Source: Streptomyces nodosus (GTDB taxonomy: Bacteria; Actinomycetota; Actinomycetes; Streptomycetales; Streptomycetaceae). Taken from it: a stretch of 64,000 bases of DNA. Of this stretch, positions 41,742 to 51,796 are shown in pieces (the first letter of the stretch is position 1; each line of letters begins with the position of its first letter). The stretch spans positions 1,116,001 to 1,180,000 of the forward strand of contig NZ_CP023747.1 in the NCBI RefSeq assembly GCF_008704995.1, read 5' to 3'. The notes beneath the pieces were generated by a model. It did no database searches. It had not been told where the DNA came from and worked only from the letters and a program-made list of their open reading frames with translations. A program made the translations under genes and the position numbers.

Positions 41742-41803
41742 ACGGGGCGGGGGAGCAGCACAGGGCCGACCGGGAAAGGGGCGGCCGAGAAAGGAGCAGC
41801 GTC

Positions 41804-42148
41804 ATGACGGCCGATTCCACGTCCGCCTCGACGACGTACACCTTTGTGTGCGGAGACTGCGGACGCGTCTGGGACGCTTCCTTCCGGATCACGCTCTTCA
41901 CCGACCCGAGCGGTCGTCCCTCCCGGGTGTACGTCGACGAGCGGGGACGGGTGCTCAGATCACCGCTGGACCATACGGTCTGTCCCAGCTGCGAGGGGCA
42001 CAAGGTGCATGTGCTCTCGCCCGACCTGGCCGCCCGGGCCCACGCCGCCGAGCGCGCAGTCCACCGGCGCCGTACCCCTCATCTGCACCTTCCGCATCTG
42101 CGGCGCTCCTCCCCGGCCGGGCAGCCGCACGAGCCGCCGCCCGCGTAG
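41804..42148 (+). CDS. Small zinc-ribbon protein of unknown function
   Basis: A 114-aa protein from ATG 41804 with AAAGGAGC 8 nt upstream. Two cysteine pairs, YTFVCGDCGRVWDASF (about residues 11-26) and TVCPSCEGHKVHVL (about 60-73), would bind one zinc. Between them is a beta-rich stretch (RITLFTDPSGRPSRVYVDER). The C-terminal 35 residues are His/Pro-rich (PHLHLPHLRRSSPAGQPHEP). No known family; it follows the pyrophosphatase gene by 62 bp and may be co-transcribed. Confidence 0.65.
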   Translation: MTADSTSASTTYTFVCGDCGRVWDASFRITLFTDPSGRPSRVYVDERGRVLRSPLDHTVCPSCEGHKVHVLSPDLAARAHAAERAVHRRRTPHLHLPHLRRSSPAGQPHEPPPA

Positions 42149-42188
42149 GGTCGTGCGTCCGGATCGGGCCGGGCCGCCCCCGGTCCGC

Positions 42189-42584
42189 TCAGCCGTAGAC
42201 GCCCTGGCGGCCGCGTGGCAGGACCGTCACCCGGCGGTAGTTGCATCCCGCGGCCGGGCCCGAGGGCACCGGCCGCATCTGGTGTGCCTGGAGGGCGACG
42301 CTGACCAGGCTCAGCAGCAGGTCCACATCGGCGTCGCAGTCCAGGTGCACGGTCACCCACCGCGAGCCGGGCACCATCCGGATCGCGGTCGACACCGCGA
42401 GGTCCCGGGAGATGCGCTGGATGGCCCGGCTGGTGAGATGGAGGTCCGCCTCATGACCACTGTGGAAGTGGACGATCTCGCTGTGCGGCGAGCGAAGTGC
42501 CCGCCCCGTGCCGCAACTGGCCGGACCCGCCGTGAGGTCGGGCCAGGCGTCGAGCCGCTCCAAGGCGCGCTGGGCCAGAGTCAT
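42189..42584 (-). CDS. Luciferase-like DUF5519 family protein
   Basis: A 131-aa protein from ATG 42584. LAQRALERLDAWPDLTAGPA, HSEIVHFHSGHEADLHLTSR, AIQRISRDLAVSTAIRMVPG and VTVHLDCDADVDLLLSLVSV. The core EIVHFHxxxEADLHLT matches small proteins annotated DUF5519/luciferase-family in Streptomyces. The name comes from annotation; light emission is not implied. No partner gene. It is transcribed leftward, away from the potassium gene cluster. Confidence 0.7.
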   Translation of the reverse strand: MTLAQRALERLDAWPDLTAGPASCGTGRALRSPHSEIVHFHSGHEADLHLTSRAIQRISRDLAVSTAIRMVPGSRWVTVHLDCDADVDLLLSLVSVALQAHQMRPVPSGPAAGCNYRRVTVLPRGRQGVYG

Positions 42585-42649
42585 GCACCCATCGTCGTCC
42601 CCTTACTGCACCGACACCAGAGGTTGTGGGTTCCGTAACCGGGACGTGA

Positions 42650-42671
42650 GATTGACTGGACACGGTCAATC
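42650..42671 (-). terminator. Hairpin after the APC permease gene
   Basis: GATTGAC and GTCAATC pair around an 8-nt loop, 17 bp past the permease stop on the reverse strand. The stem is AT-richer than most here. It could instead be an operator for the leftward gene at 42584. Confidence 0.45.
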
Positions 42672-42687
42672 CTGCCCCGGGGTGGTC

Positions 42688-44504
42688 TCACACGCTCAGC
42701 CGGTACGGCAGCATGCACACCACGACGTCGGTACGGGCCCGCAGTACGGCGGCGAGCAGCAGACCGCGCTGGTTCTGGAGGATCTCGTAACGGCGGCGAC
42801 GCGGTTCGACCTCGGGGATCAGCACGAAGACCTGGCGTCCGTCCCCGGCCGCCCGCTCCACATACGCGACGATCGGCTGGACCAGGGAGCGGTGGGGGCT
42901 GTCGATGACATCGAGCCGTACGCCCGGGTTCCAGCGGTCCCAGGCCTCCTGGAGGGCGCGGGCCCTGCCCGGGTCCGACTGGACGGCCACCACGACCACC
43001 TCCCCGCCCAGGGCGACGGCGGCGCTCACGGCGCGCTGGGCGAGCTTGCTGACCTCGCCCAGCGGGACGATCACCAGGCTCCCGGGGGGCGGGGCCGGCG
43101 GGCCCGGGATCCGGCCCAGGCCCAATTCCTCGCCGACCTCGCCGTAGTACCGCTCGATGCGGGCGAACAGCAGCATCATCAGCGGGACGGCGATCACGAC
43201 CACCCAGGCGCCCTGGAGGAACTTCGTGGTCAGCAGGATGACGGCGGCGAGGGCGGTGAGCAGCGCCCCGATGCCGTTGATCAGTGCCCGGTGTCTCCAT
43301 CGCCCCGGCCGCTCGGTCGCCCAGTGCCGTACCAGGCCCAGCTGACTGAGTGTGAATCCGATGAACACACCGATCGCGAAGAGGGGATCAGCCGGTGCGT
43401 GCCGGCGTCGACCGCGATCAGCAGCGCCGCGGCCAGCAGCCCCAGGGCCACCACGCCATGGCGGTAGACGGGGCGTTCGGCGCGCAGCCCGAACAGATGG
43501 GGCAGCCGGTTGTCCCGGGCGAGCAGGCTCATCAGCACCGGCAGTCCGCCGAAGCTGGTGTTGGCGGCGAGGAGCAGGGCCAGGGTGACGACGAGGTTGG
43601 TGGCGTAGTAGGCCCAACCGGTGCCGAAGGCACCGGCCGTGAGCTGGGCCAGCACCGTGACGTTCCCGCGCGGGGCGACATGGTCACGGCGGATGAGCAC
43701 CGCCAGGCCGATCAGCATCAGCGCGAGGAGCGCGCCCAGCATCAGTTCGGTGCGCTGGGCGCGCTTGACCCGGGGGGCGCGGAAGGTCGGTACGGCGTTG
43801 GCGATGGCCTCCACCCCGGTCAGCGCCGAGCAGCCGGAGGAGAACGCCTTGAGGATCAGCAGGATCCCCAGCGTCTCCTGCGCGTGGAGGGGTTGCGGGG
43901 TGCCCACGACGGCCGCCGGGTGCGAGCGGGCCAGCCCTAGGACGACGACGCCGAGCACCGACACCACGAACAGCGCGGTCGGCAGCATCAGCACCCGGGC
44001 GCCGGCGGTGATGCCCCGTAGGTTCACGGCCGTCAGCAGGGCCAGTCCGATGAGGCAGATGACGAGCTTGTCATGGGCGAGGGAGGGGAAGGCGGACGCA
44101 AGCGCGTCGGAGCCCGCGGCGAGGCTGACGGCGACGGTGAGCACATAGTCCACGACCAGGCTGGCCGCCGCGAGCAGACTCACGGTGGGACCCAGGTCCC
44201 GTTTGGAGACGGCGTAGGCCCCGCCCCCGTCCGGGTGCACGGCGATCACCTGGCCGTACGACACCACGAGCACCGCGAGCAGGAAGGTGATCACCAGCGT
44301 GATGGGGAGGGTCGCGGTCAGCGCCCCGGTGCCGGCTGCCACCAGGGCCAGCACGATCGCCTCGGGGCCGTACGCCACCGAGCTGAGAGCGTCCAGCGAC
44401 AGCGCGGCCAGGCCCTCCAGGCTGGTGAGGTGGTCCTTCTCGCCCTCGCCCGGACGCAGCGGCACTCTGGGACGGAGCTCACGTCGTGCCAGGCCATACG
44501 CCAT
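42688..44504 (-). pseudogene. KimA-like APC-superfamily permease with one frameshift
   Basis: Two overlapping frames complete one protein of about 605 aa. The first (ATG 44504) gives LTSLEGLAALSLDALSSVAY, GPEAIVLALVAAG, GGGAYAVSKRDLG and NTSFGGLPVLMSLLARDNRL, to HRLIP at about 43388. The second continues LFAIGVFIGFTLSQLGLVRH and ends with a cytoplasmic domain (SLVIVPLGEVSKLAQRAVSA, PYRLSV). One base is missing in the run of G at 43383-43386 (C on the coding strand). The LSxDALSSVAYG motif is that of KimA/YdaO potassium importers. Position next to kdp fits potassium uptake. The shift may be real or a sequencing error in a homopolymer. Confidence 0.75.
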
Positions 44505-44522
44505 CGGGACCTCATCGGGGCT

Positions 44523-44563
44523 GGGCGGACGGTCGGCAACAGTGTCCCCTGGCCCGTCCGCCC
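44523..44563 (-). terminator. Hairpin between kdpC and the permease gene
   Basis: GGGCGGACGG (44523-44532) pairs with CCGTCCGCCC (44554-44563), a 10-bp stem with a 21-nt loop. It lies in the 105-bp gap after kdpC and ends 19 bp before the permease ATG. Either the kdp terminator or an attenuator for the permease. Confidence 0.55.
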
Positions 44564-44609
44564 GCGCGCCCGGGGCTGCGGCAGGTGAGCGACCGGGCGC
44601 GCCGGACGG

Positions 44610-45275
44610 TCAGTGTCCGCCCGTCAGCTCCCCGAGCGCGGTGTTGAGGGCCAGGACGTTCACCCGGGGCTCGCCCAGGAAGCCGAGGGTGCGGCCCTGG
44701 ATGTGCTCGTCGACGAGATTCTGCACCCGGCTGACGGACAGTCCGTTGCGCTCGGCGACCCGGTGGACCTGGAGGTCCGCGTACTGCGGGGAGATGTCCG
44801 GGTCCAGGCCCGAGCCGGAGGAGGTGACCGCGTCGGCGGGCACGTCGGAGGGCCTGACCGGGTGGCCGGGCACCGAGTTGTCCCTGACGACCGCGGCCCT
44901 GGCGGCCTCGACCTGCCGGAGAAGGACCTTGCTGTCGGCGGCGAGGTTGGTGGCGCCGGAGACCAGCAGGCGATAGCGGGTGTTCACGCTGTTGGTGCCG
45001 AGGCCGTGCGCCGGGCGGCCCTGGAACCATCGCAGGTCGGGCCGAGGGGTCCCGCCCTTCGCCGACGGAAGGTCATAGGGCTGTCCGATCAAGGAGGAGC
45101 CGACGACCTTGCCTCGCGCGTCGACCTCCGATCCGTCGGCCTTGTGAGGGAAGAGCGCCTGGGCGACGCCCGTGACGACCAGCGGGTAGATGACGCCTGT
45201 CACCAGGGTCAGCACCAGGAGGGCGCGCAGGCCCGCCCCGAGCAGCCGGGCGATGTTCGTGACCGTCTGGTTCAT
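44610..45275 (-). CDS. kdpC: Potassium-transporting ATPase subunit C
   Basis: A 221-aa protein from ATG 45275. One N-terminal membrane helix (GLRALLVLTLVTGVIYPLVV, about residues 15-34), then the periplasmic-side domain with SLIGQPYDLPSAKGGTPRPD, FQGRP, VPADAVTSSGSGLDPDISPQ and QVHRVAERNGLSVSRVQNLV. KdpC stabilises the complex and helps bind K+ and ATP. It starts 5 bp after kdpB and is the last gene of the operon. Confidence 0.95.
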   Translation of the reverse strand: MNQTVTNIARLLGAGLRALLVLTLVTGVIYPLVVTGVAQALFPHKADGSEVDARGKVVGSSLIGQPYDLPSAKGGTPRPDLRWFQGRPAHGLGTNSVNTRYRLLVSGATNLAADSKVLLRQVEAARAAVVRDNSVPGHPVRPSDVPADAVTSSGSGLDPDISPQYADLQVHRVAERNGLSVSRVQNLVDEHIQGRTLGFLGEPRVNVLALNTALGELTGGH

Positions 45276-45280
45276 GCCGA

Positions 45281-47419
45281 TCAGCCGATTCCGGGGATGA
45301 GGGAGAGGAGCAGGTCGATGATCTTGATGCCGATGAACGGGGCGATCAGGCCGCCGATGCCGTAGATCGCGAGATTGCGGCGGAGCATCCGGTCGGCGCT
45401 CATCGGGGTGTACCGCACTCCGCGCAGGGCGAGCGGCACCAGCGCCACGATGACCAGCGCGTTGAAGACGACCGCGGACAGGATCGCGGAGTCCGGCGAG
45501 GACAGCGCCATGATGTTCAGCTTGTCCAGGCCCGGGTAGACCGCGGCGAACAGCGCCGGGATGATCGCGAAGTACTTGGCGACGTCGTTGGCGATGGAGA
45601 ACGTCGTCAACGCGCCCCGGGTGATGAGCAGTTGTTTGCCGATCTCGACGACCTCGATCAGCTTGGTCGGGTTGGAGTCAAGGTCGACCATGTTGCCGGC
45701 CTCCTTGGCGGCCGAGGTTCCGGTGTTCATGGCCACGCCCACGTCCGCCTGGGCCAGCGCGGGCGCGTCATTGGTGCCGTCACCGGTCATCGCGACCAGC
45801 TTGCCGCCCGCCTGCTCCCGTTTGATCAGCGCCATCTTGTCCTCGGGGGTGGCCTCCGCGAGGAAGTCGTCGACACCCGCCTCCTCGGCGATCGCCTTGG
45901 CGGTCAGCGGGTTGTCCCCGGTGATCATCACGGTTTTGATGCCCATGCGGCGCAGTTCGTCGAAACGTTCCCGCATGCCGTCCTTGACGACGTCCTTGAG
46001 GTGGATCACGCCGAGCACCCGGGCGCCGTCCTCGTCCTTCAGCGCGACCAGCAGGGGTGTGCCGCCCGCCGCGGAGATCCGGTCGGCGATGCCGTCCGCG
46101 TCCTCGGCGGCCTCCCCGCCCTGCTCCCGTACCCAGCGGATGACCGAACCGGTCGCGCCCTTGCGGATCCTGCGCCCGTCGACGTCCACGCCCGACATTC
46201 GGGTCTGGGCGGTGAAGGCGATCCACTCGGCCCCGGCCAGCTCGCCCTGGTGCCGCTCGCGCAGCCCGTACCTCTCCTTCGCCAGCACCACGACGGACCG
46301 GCCCTCGGGCGTCTCGTCGGCCAGCGAGGACAGCTGGGCGGCGTCGGCGACCTCGGCGGCGGTGACCCCCTGCACGGGCAGGAACTCCGCGGCCTGGCGG
46401 TTGCCGAGGGTGATGGTGCCGGTCTTGTCGAGCAGCAGGGTCGAGACATCGCCCGCGGCCTCGACCGCCCGGCCCGACATGGCCAGCACATTGCGCTGCA
46501 CCAGCCGGTCCATGCCGGCGATACCGATCGCGGACAGCAGGGCACCGATGGTGGTGGGGATGAGACAGACCAGCAGGGCCACCAGCACCACCATCGTCAG
46601 ACGGGTGCCCGCGTAGTCGGCGAACGGCGGCAGGGTGGCGCAGGCGAGCAGAAAGACGATGGTCAGCGCGGCCAGCAGGATGTTCAGCGCGATCTCGTTC
46701 GGCGTCTTCTGCCGGGCCGCGCCCTCGACCAGGCCGATCATCCGGTCGATGAAGGTCTCACCGGGCCGGGTGGTGATCTTGATGACGATGCGGTCGGACA
46801 GCACCTTGGTCCCGCCGGTGACCGCGGACCGGTCGCCGCCGGACTCACGGATGACCGGCGCCGACTCACCGGTGATCGCCGACTCGTCGACGGAGGCGAC
46901 GCCCTCGACGACATCACCGTCGCCGGGGATGACGTCGCCCGCCTCGCAGACCACCAGATCGCCCACCCGCAGATCGGTGCCCGGCACCGCCTCCTCGCTC
47001 CCGTCCGTCAGGCGCCGGGCGACGGTGTCCGTCCTGGCCCGGCGCAGGGTGTCGGCCTGGGCCTTGCCGCGGCCCTCCGCCACGGCCTCCGCCAGATTGG
47101 CGAAGAGCACGGTGAGCCAGAGCCAGACGCTGATCGCCCAGCCGAACCAGTCACCGGGGTTCTTGATCGAGAAGATCGTGGTCAGCACCGAGCCGATCCA
47201 CACCACGAACATCACGGGCGATGTGACCATCACCCGCGGGTCCAGCTTGCGGACGGCGTCCGGCAGCGAGGTGACCAGCTGCCTCGGTTCGAACAGGCCC
47301 GCGCCGACACGGCCCTCGGCGGCCTTGTGCCCGGTGGGTACGTCGCTGTGCGGCGCCCGGGTCGGGGTGGGTGTGGACATGGGGCCCTCGTGGTTCCGGT
47401 TTCCGCTGCGGACGGTCAT
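45281..47419 (-). CDS. kdpB: Potassium-transporting ATPase subunit B (P-type ATPase)
   Basis: A 712-aa protein from ATG 47419 (alternative ATG 47380, [10 protein letters not shown]). P-type ATPase marks: [18 protein letters not shown] (about residue 160), phosphorylation site [13 protein letters not shown] (about 310), [36 protein letters not shown] (about 515-534), and seven membrane helices. It hydrolyses ATP to drive high-affinity K+ import by KdpFABC. The ATG overlaps the kdpA stop by 4 bp. Confidence 0.96.
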   Translation of the reverse strand: MTVRSGNRNHEGPMSTPTPTRAPHSDVPTGHKAAEGRVGAGLFEPRQLVTSLPDAVRKLDPRVMVTSPVMFVVWIGSVLTTIFSIKNPGDWFGWAISVWLWLTVLFANLAEAVAEGRGKAQADTLRRARTDTVARRLTDGSEEAVPGTDLRVGDLVVCEAGDVIPGDGDVVEGVASVDESAITGESAPVIRESGGDRSAVTGGTKVLSDRIVIKITTRPGETFIDRMIGLVEGAARQKTPNEIALNILLAALTIVFLLACATLPPFADYAGTRLTMVVLVALLVCLIPTTIGALLSAIGIAGMDRLVQRNVLAMSGRAVEAAGDVSTLLLDKTGTITLGNRQAAEFLPVQGVTAAEVADAAQLSSLADETPEGRSVVVLAKERYGLRERHQGELAGAEWIAFTAQTRMSGVDVDGRRIRKGATGSVIRWVREQGGEAAEDADGIADRISAAGGTPLLVALKDEDGARVLGVIHLKDVVKDGMRERFDELRRMGIKTVMITGDNPLTAKAIAEEAGVDDFLAEATPEDKMALIKREQAGGKLVAMTGDGTNDAPALAQADVGVAMNTGTSAAKEAGNMVDLDSNPTKLIEVVEIGKQLLITRGALTTFSIANDVAKYFAIIPALFAAVYPGLDKLNIMALSSPDSAILSAVVFNALVIVALVPLALRGVRYTPMSADRMLRRNLAIYGIGGLIAPFIGIKIIDLLLSLIPGIG

Positions 47420-49110
47420 GACGCCAGCCCCTCGGCCAGCGGGCCCAGCGCCAGCGCCGGGAAATAGGTCAGACCGGTGATGATCAGGATCACGCCCACC
47501 AGCAGGCCGGTGAACAGCGGCCGTTCGGTGCGCAGGGTGCCCGCGGTGACCGGCACCGGCTTCTGCTCGGCCAGCGAGCCGGCCAGGGCCAGCACGAACA
47601 CCATCGGCAGAAAGCGGCCGAGCAGCATCGCGAGCCCGGTCATGGTGTTGAACCAGTCCGTGTTCGCGTTCAGCCCCGCGAAGGCCGAGCCGTTGTTGTT
47701 CGCCGCGGAGGTGAAGGCGTACAGGATCTCGGAGAACCCGTGCGCCCCGGTGTTGAGCATCGAGTGCCGCGGGGTGGGCAGAGCCATGGAGAACGCGCTG
47801 AACACCAGCACCAGCGCCGGGGTGATCAGGATGTAGACGGCCGCCAGCTTGATCTCGCGGGAGCCGATCTTCTTGCCCAGGTACTCGGGCGTGCGGCCGA
47901 CCATCAGACCGGCGATGAACACCGCGATGACCGCCATGATCAGGATGCCGTAGAGACCGGACCCGGTGCCGCCGGGCGCGATCTCGCCCAGCATCATGCC
48001 GAGCAGGGTGATACCGCCCCCCAGCCCGGTGAACGAGGAGTGGAAGGAGTCCACCGCGCCGGTCGAGGTGAGGGTCGTGGACACCGCGAAGAGCGACGAG
48101 GCGCCGACGCCGAAGCGGAGCTCCTTGCCCTCCAGCGCACCGCCCGCGAGCCGCAGCGCCCCCTCGTGATGGGCGAACTCGGTCCACATCATCAGGGCCA
48201 CGAAGCCGACCCAGATGGTGGCCATGGTGGCGAGGATCGCGTAGCCCTGCTTCACCGAGCCGACCAGGACGCCGAAGGTACGGGTCAGCGAGACGGGGAT
48301 CACCAGCAGCAGGAAGATCTCGAAGAGATTGCTGAACGGGGTGGGGTTCTCGAACGGGTGGGCGCTGTTGGCGTTGAAGTAGCCGCCGCCGTTGGTGCCC
48401 AGCTCCTTGACGGCCTCCTGGGACGCGACCGCGCCGCCGCGCCACTGCTGCGTCCCGCCCATGAACTGCCCGACCTCATGGACACCGGAGAAGTTCTGGA
48501 TCGCGCCGCACGCCACCAGGACGACCGCGGCGATCGCCGCGGCCGGCAGCAGGATGCGCACCACACCGCGGACCAGATCGGACCAGAAGTTGCCCAGTTC
48601 TCCGGTGCGAGAGCGCGCGAAGCCGCGGACCAGCGCCAGGGCGACGCACATGCCGACGGCCGCCGAGACGAAGTTCTGCACGGCCAGCCCCGCGGTCTGC
48701 ACCACATGGCCCATGGCCTGCTCACCGGCGTAGGACTGCCAGTTGGTGTTGGTCACGAAGGACACGGCCGTGTTGAACGACTGCGCCGGGTCGATCGAGG
48801 AGAAGCCGAGCGACCCGGGAAGCACACCCTGGATCCGCTGGAGCAGATAGAGGAAGAGGACACCCGCGGCGGAGAAGGCGAGCACCCCGCGCAGATACGA
48901 GGGCCAGCGCATCTGGGTGTCGGGGTTGACACCGATGCCCTTGTAGATCCACTTCTCGACGCGGCCGTGCCTGCCGGAGGAGTAGACCCTGGCCATATAG
49001 GTGCCGAAGGGGGCGTGGACGAGTGCCAGTGCCGCTATCAGCGCGAGCGCCTGAAGTGCGCCGGCGAGGACGGGACTCATGTCGCCCGCTGCCCGGACAG
49101 CTGATGTCAC
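47416..49110 (-). CDS. kdpA: Potassium-transporting ATPase subunit A (channel subunit)
   Basis: 564 aa. GTG 49110 is preferred because GGAGAGG lies 8 nt upstream; ATG 49080 ([10 protein letters not shown]) has none. Ten helices and the four selectivity-filter loops of the SKT superfamily: [46 protein letters not shown] and [19 protein letters not shown]. It forms the K+ path of the complex. The ORF lies 2 bp after kdpF. Confidence 0.96.
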   Translation of the reverse strand: MTSAVRAAGDMSPVLAGALQALALIAALALVHAPFGTYMARVYSSGRHGRVEKWIYKGIGVNPDTQMRWPSYLRGVLAFSAAGVLFLYLLQRIQGVLPGSLGFSSIDPAQSFNTAVSFVTNTNWQSYAGEQAMGHVVQTAGLAVQNFVSAAVGMCVALALVRGFARSRTGELGNFWSDLVRGVVRILLPAAAIAAVVLVACGAIQNFSGVHEVGQFMGGTQQWRGGAVASQEAVKELGTNGGGYFNANSAHPFENPTPFSNLFEIFLLLVIPVSLTRTFGVLVGSVKQGYAILATMATIWVGFVALMMWTEFAHHEGALRLAGGALEGKELRFGVGASSLFAVSTTLTSTGAVDSFHSSFTGLGGGITLLGMMLGEIAPGGTGSGLYGILIMAVIAVFIAGLMVGRTPEYLGKKIGSREIKLAAVYILITPALVLVFSAFSMALPTPRHSMLNTGAHGFSEILYAFTSAANNNGSAFAGLNANTDWFNTMTGLAMLLGRFLPMVFVLALAGSLAEQKPVPVTAGTLRTERPLFTGLLVGVILIITGLTYFPALALGPLAEGLAS

Positions 49111-49112
49111 GG

Positions 49113-49202
49113 TCAGAACCTCTCCGGGAAGAGCAGGGCGAGGACGAGATAACCCAGCAGGGCGACGGCCACGACCAGGCCGACGATGTTCTCGGCGGTC
49201 AC
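49113..49202 (-). CDS. kdpF: Potassium-transporting ATPase subunit F
   Basis: A 29-aa single-helix peptide from GTG 49202: [20 protein letters not shown] then LALLFPERF. The final LLFPERF is the conserved end of KdpF, a lipid-like stabiliser of the Kdp complex. It is too short to be found by length filters. Its GTG overlaps the TGA of the upstream 27-aa gene by 3 bp, and kdpA follows after 2 bp. Confidence 0.92.
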   Translation of the reverse strand: MTAENIVGLVVAVALLGYLVLALLFPERF

Positions 49203-49282
49203 AGCTTCGCCACCCCTCTGGCGACGAGCGCCACCAGCGCGAACACCGCGATCGTGGTGACGACGAAGGCCAGATCGGCCAT
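49199..49282 (-). CDS. 27-aa single-helix peptide leading the kdp operon
   Basis: ATG 49282 with AGGAG 7 nt upstream; the product is [20 protein letters not shown] followed by ARGVAKL. It is one hydrophobic helix with a basic end, so inside-negative topology would place the C-terminus in the cytoplasm. Its TGA (49199-49201) overlaps the kdpF GTG, which implies translational coupling. I recall similar short hypothetical genes upstream of kdpF in other Streptomyces, but no function. It could be a seventh-percent-length subunit like KdpF, or a leader that sets coupling. Confidence 0.75.
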   Translation of the reverse strand: MADLAFVVTTIAVFALVALVARGVAKL

Positions 49283-49360
49283 CGTGAACTCCTGGAATGA
49301 GGTGCGGATCGAGCAAGGACGGTTCGAGGGAACCGCCTTTCCCCAGGGATTCGGCTTCCG

Positions 49361-49409
49361 TTGACGGGTCCCTTACGAGGCTGTCGACGTCTTTGACGGG
49401 ACTCTTACG
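49361..49409. promoter_or_regulatory. Direct-repeat operator candidate upstream of kdp
   Basis: Two copies of TTGACGGG(T/A)C(C/T)CTTACG start at 49361 and 49393, exactly 32 bp apart (about three helical turns), and 15 of 17 positions are identical. They lie 79-127 bp ahead of the first kdp-operon start. This is the arrangement of a response-regulator site. KdpE is the natural candidate, but its gene is not in the window. Confidence 0.6.
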
Positions 49410-49617
49410 GACCCGGCGGCGGCCCGTTGCCAGGCGCGACCGCGCGGTACGGGTTTTCGCCGGAACAGCCGCGACCACCGGGATCGGCGGGGGGCGTGAG
49501 GGCCGCGGGGACCGGGCACTGCGACGGCGTCAAGAAGCGCCGCGGACACGTCAGAGTCGCGTCAACACCGGCCCTGTGCCCGGTCCCGCCCCGCCGTGGG
49601 CGCCTACCGTCGGTGGT

Positions 49618-50172
49618 GTGGAAGGCCGCGACGTACGACCCGGAGCCACGGGTGCGCCCGCACTCCGGCCCGACCGGACGGTGTACGACCGTCACTGGGC
49701 CGCGGAGCTGCACAGCGCCGTCCGCTGGGCGCTCGCGCTCCTCGCCGCACTGTTCCTGCTCGACTGGGGTTCAGGGGACGGCACTGCCTGGCGTGCGGTC
49801 CTGTGGTGCGGACTGTCGGCGCTGCTCTTTGTGCTGCTGTGCCCGCGCCGGGTGTCCGCGGGCAAAGGCTGGCTGGCCTCCCGTGGGCCGCTGGGCACCC
49901 ACCGGGTCCGTACCGACCTTCTGGTGTCGGTGCGGTTCCTGGACGGTGTGGCACGGCGCCTGGTGCTGCGGGACGCCCTCGGCGGACGGGTGGAGCTCGA
50001 TCCCCAGGTGCTGACGGACAACCCCGGCCTGTGGTACCGGCTGTCCGAGGACGCCCGGAAGTCGGCGGACGGGGGCACCCTGCTGTGCGGGGCCGGGGCC
50101 CTGCACCGGGTCCAGGAACGGATCGACCGCGAGACCGCGCTGGCGGTGTTCAAGGTCTCCGGGATGCGGTAG
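49618..50172 (+). CDS. Two-helix membrane protein of unknown function
   Basis: 184 aa from GTG 49618 (GTG 49615 equally possible). After a hydrophilic N-terminus there are two adjacent helices, AVRWALALLAALFLLDW (about residues 36-52) and AVLWCGLSALLFVLLC (about 60-75), and a C-terminal domain of about 100 residues with GTHRVRTDLLVSVRFLDGVA and RRLVLRDALGGRVELDPQVL that resembles a PH-like beta domain. No family name is certain. Divergent from the kdp operon; the 330-bp gap between them contains the direct repeats and otherwise no gene. Confidence 0.6.
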   Translation: MEGRDVRPGATGAPALRPDRTVYDRHWAAELHSAVRWALALLAALFLLDWGSGDGTAWRAVLWCGLSALLFVLLCPRRVSAGKGWLASRGPLGTHRVRTDLLVSVRFLDGVARRLVLRDALGGRVELDPQVLTDNPGLWYRLSEDARKSADGGTLLCGAGALHRVQERIDRETALAVFKVSGMR

Positions 50173-50208
50173 GTCCGCCGCCGACGCGGCCGTCCGGCGG
50201 GTGAGGGG

Positions 50209-50682
50209 TCACAGCCCCAGATCGCTCAGGCCCGGGTGGTCGTCGGGGCGGCGGCCCAGCGGCCAGTGGTAGAGGCGCTCCGACTCCTCGATGGGCAGGT
50301 CGTTGATGCAGGCGTGGCGCCGCAGCATCAGACCGTTGTCGTCGAACTCCCAGTTCTCGTTGCCGTAGGAACGGAACCAGGTGCCGGAGTCGTCATGGCA
50401 CTCGTAGGCGAAACGCACCGCGATGCGGCGGCCGTCGAAGGACCACAGCTCCTTGATCAGCCGGTACTCCAGCTCCCGCCGCCACTTGCGGGTGAGGAAG
50501 GCGACGACCGCCTCTCGGCCGTCGATGAACTCCGCGCGATTGCGCCAGTGGGAGTCCACCGTGTAGCCGAGGGCCACCTTCCCCGGGTCGCGGGTGTTCC
50601 AGGCGTCCTCCGCCAGCCGCACCTTCTCGAGGGCGCTCTCCCGGGTGAAGGGAGGGAACGGGGGGCGTGCTGCGTCCGTCAT
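50209..50682 (-). CDS. NTF2-like DUF1348 family protein
   Basis: 157 aa, ATG 50682. Characteristic run: [80 protein letters not shown] and [20 protein letters not shown]. It is full length for DUF1348, a cone-shaped NTF2/SnoaL fold. Some such proteins bind or convert small hydrophobic molecules; the function here is unknown. It ends 37 bp from the convergent membrane protein gene. Confidence 0.85.
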   Translation of the reverse strand: MTDAARPPFPPFTRESALEKVRLAEDAWNTRDPGKVALGYTVDSHWRNRAEFIDGREAVVAFLTRKWRRELEYRLIKELWSFDGRRIAVRFAYECHDDSGTWFRSYGNENWEFDDNGLMLRRHACINDLPIEESERLYHWPLGRRPDDHPGLSDLGL

Positions 50683-50806
50683 GTGGTCTCCGTTCCGTAC
50701 GGCCCCGCGGAGGACGTGCGTGCTCCGCCGGCGGCCACCGTATGAGAACGGTCATTCTCGGGCAGGGGGACCCGGCCGGTACGGGTACCCGCGGTCACGG
50801 CTCCCC

Positions 50807-51796
50807 TCAGGGGTGAGCGGGGTGGTCCGGATGGGGGTCGTGCGGGAGGTCCAGCGCCTGCTGGGCGGCCAGCGCGAGGGCGCGCCGGTCGGTGCCGGTC
50901 TCCCCCGTGAGCACCGGGGTGACCCGGACCTCCGCCACCAGCCGGCGGGCCGAGGCCACCCGCCACAGGGAGGTCAGCAGCGAGTCGCTCCCCACGAACG
51001 CGGGCGCGGTGCTCGTGGGGCCCCCGTCGTACCGGTAGTGGAGACGGACCGGCTGCACGGGGACGTCCGCGTCCAGCGCCGCCTGGAAGGCGGCCCGCCT
51101 GAAGTACCCCTGGGCCCGTCCGCACCAGGTGCTCCCCTCGGGGAAGACCACGACCGCCGACCCGGCGCGCAGTCCGTCCGCGATCCGGGCGACCGTGGCG
51201 GGCAGCGCCCTCAGCCGGTCGCGGTCGATGAACAGCGCACCGCTGCGCGCGGTCAGCGCGCCGGCCACCGGCCACTGCCGGATCTCGGTCTTGGCGAGCA
51301 TCCGGCCGGGACGGACGGCGGCGAGCAGCGGGATGTCCAGCCAGGAGATGTGGTTGGCGACCATCAGCAGTCCGCCGTGCCGGGGAGCGGCCCCGGTGAT
51401 CCTCACCTTGACGCCCACGACGCGCACCACCGCACGGCACCAGGCCCTGATGGTCCGCTCGCGCGGGGCCGCGGGAAGCAGACGGACCACCGGGAGGAGC
51501 ACCGTCCCGGCGACCACCAGGAGCAGCACGGCCGTGAGCCGGAGCACCGCGTGCGGTACGGCCGCCGTCGGCTCGGTGGCCGCCACGCAGGCCTCGGGCG
51601 AGCACGGGGCGCTGGGCAGCCAGACGGAGGCGACCGGGCCGGACCCGGTGGTGCCAGGGGCCTCGCCCGCCTCCGGGCCCGCCGGGAGCTCCGTCGCCCT
51701 CGCGCCCGGCACCGCGGTGCCACGGCGCACACGCGGTGCCGGCACGGGACGGACGGTGTCCGGTACCCCGATCCGGGAGGTGCCCATGACGCTCAT
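50807..51796 (-). CDS. 1-acyl-sn-glycerol-3-phosphate/lyso-ornithine-lipid acyltransferase (OlsA-like)
   Basis: A 329-aa PlsC-type protein. ATG 51796 overlaps the upstream gene's TGA by 4 bp (the alternative ATG 51787 is less coupled). The N-terminal 75 residues are a low-complexity Pro/Ala leader, then a membrane helix (VLRLTAVLLLVVAGTVLLPV, about 84-103). Catalytic block LLMVANHISWLDIPLLAAVR (NHxxWxD type, His about 149). FPEGSTWCGRAQGYFRRAAF is the second block (about 225-244). It transfers an acyl group to a lysolipid at the membrane. Its pairing with an OlsB-like gene suggests ornithine-lipid synthesis. Confidence 0.82.
   Translation of the reverse strand: MSVMGTSRIGVPDTVRPVPAPRVRRGTAVPGARATELPAGPEAGEAPGTTGSGPVASVWLPSAPCSPEACVAATEPTAAVPHAVLRLTAVLLLVVAGTVLLPVVRLLPAAPRERTIRAWCRAVVRVVGVKVRITGAAPRHGGLLMVANHISWLDIPLLAAVRPGRMLAKTEIRQWPVAGALTARSGALFIDRDRLRALPATVARIADGLRAGSAVVVFPEGSTWCGRAQGYFRRAAFQAALDADVPVQPVRLHYRYDGGPTSTAPAFVGSDSLLTSLWRVASARRLVAEVRVTPVLTGETGTDRRALALAAQQALDLPHDPHPDHPAHP

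Noticed and set aside
32364..43000. A secondary-metabolite gene cluster
   Set aside because: No PKS, NRPS, terpene or RiPP core genes; the only specialised pathway is ergothioneine.
42688..49410. ydaO (c-di-AMP) riboswitch before the potassium genes
   Set aside because: The 105-bp gap before the permease holds a simple hairpin only and the kdp leader shows no riboswitch-like fold; neither is long or structured enough.
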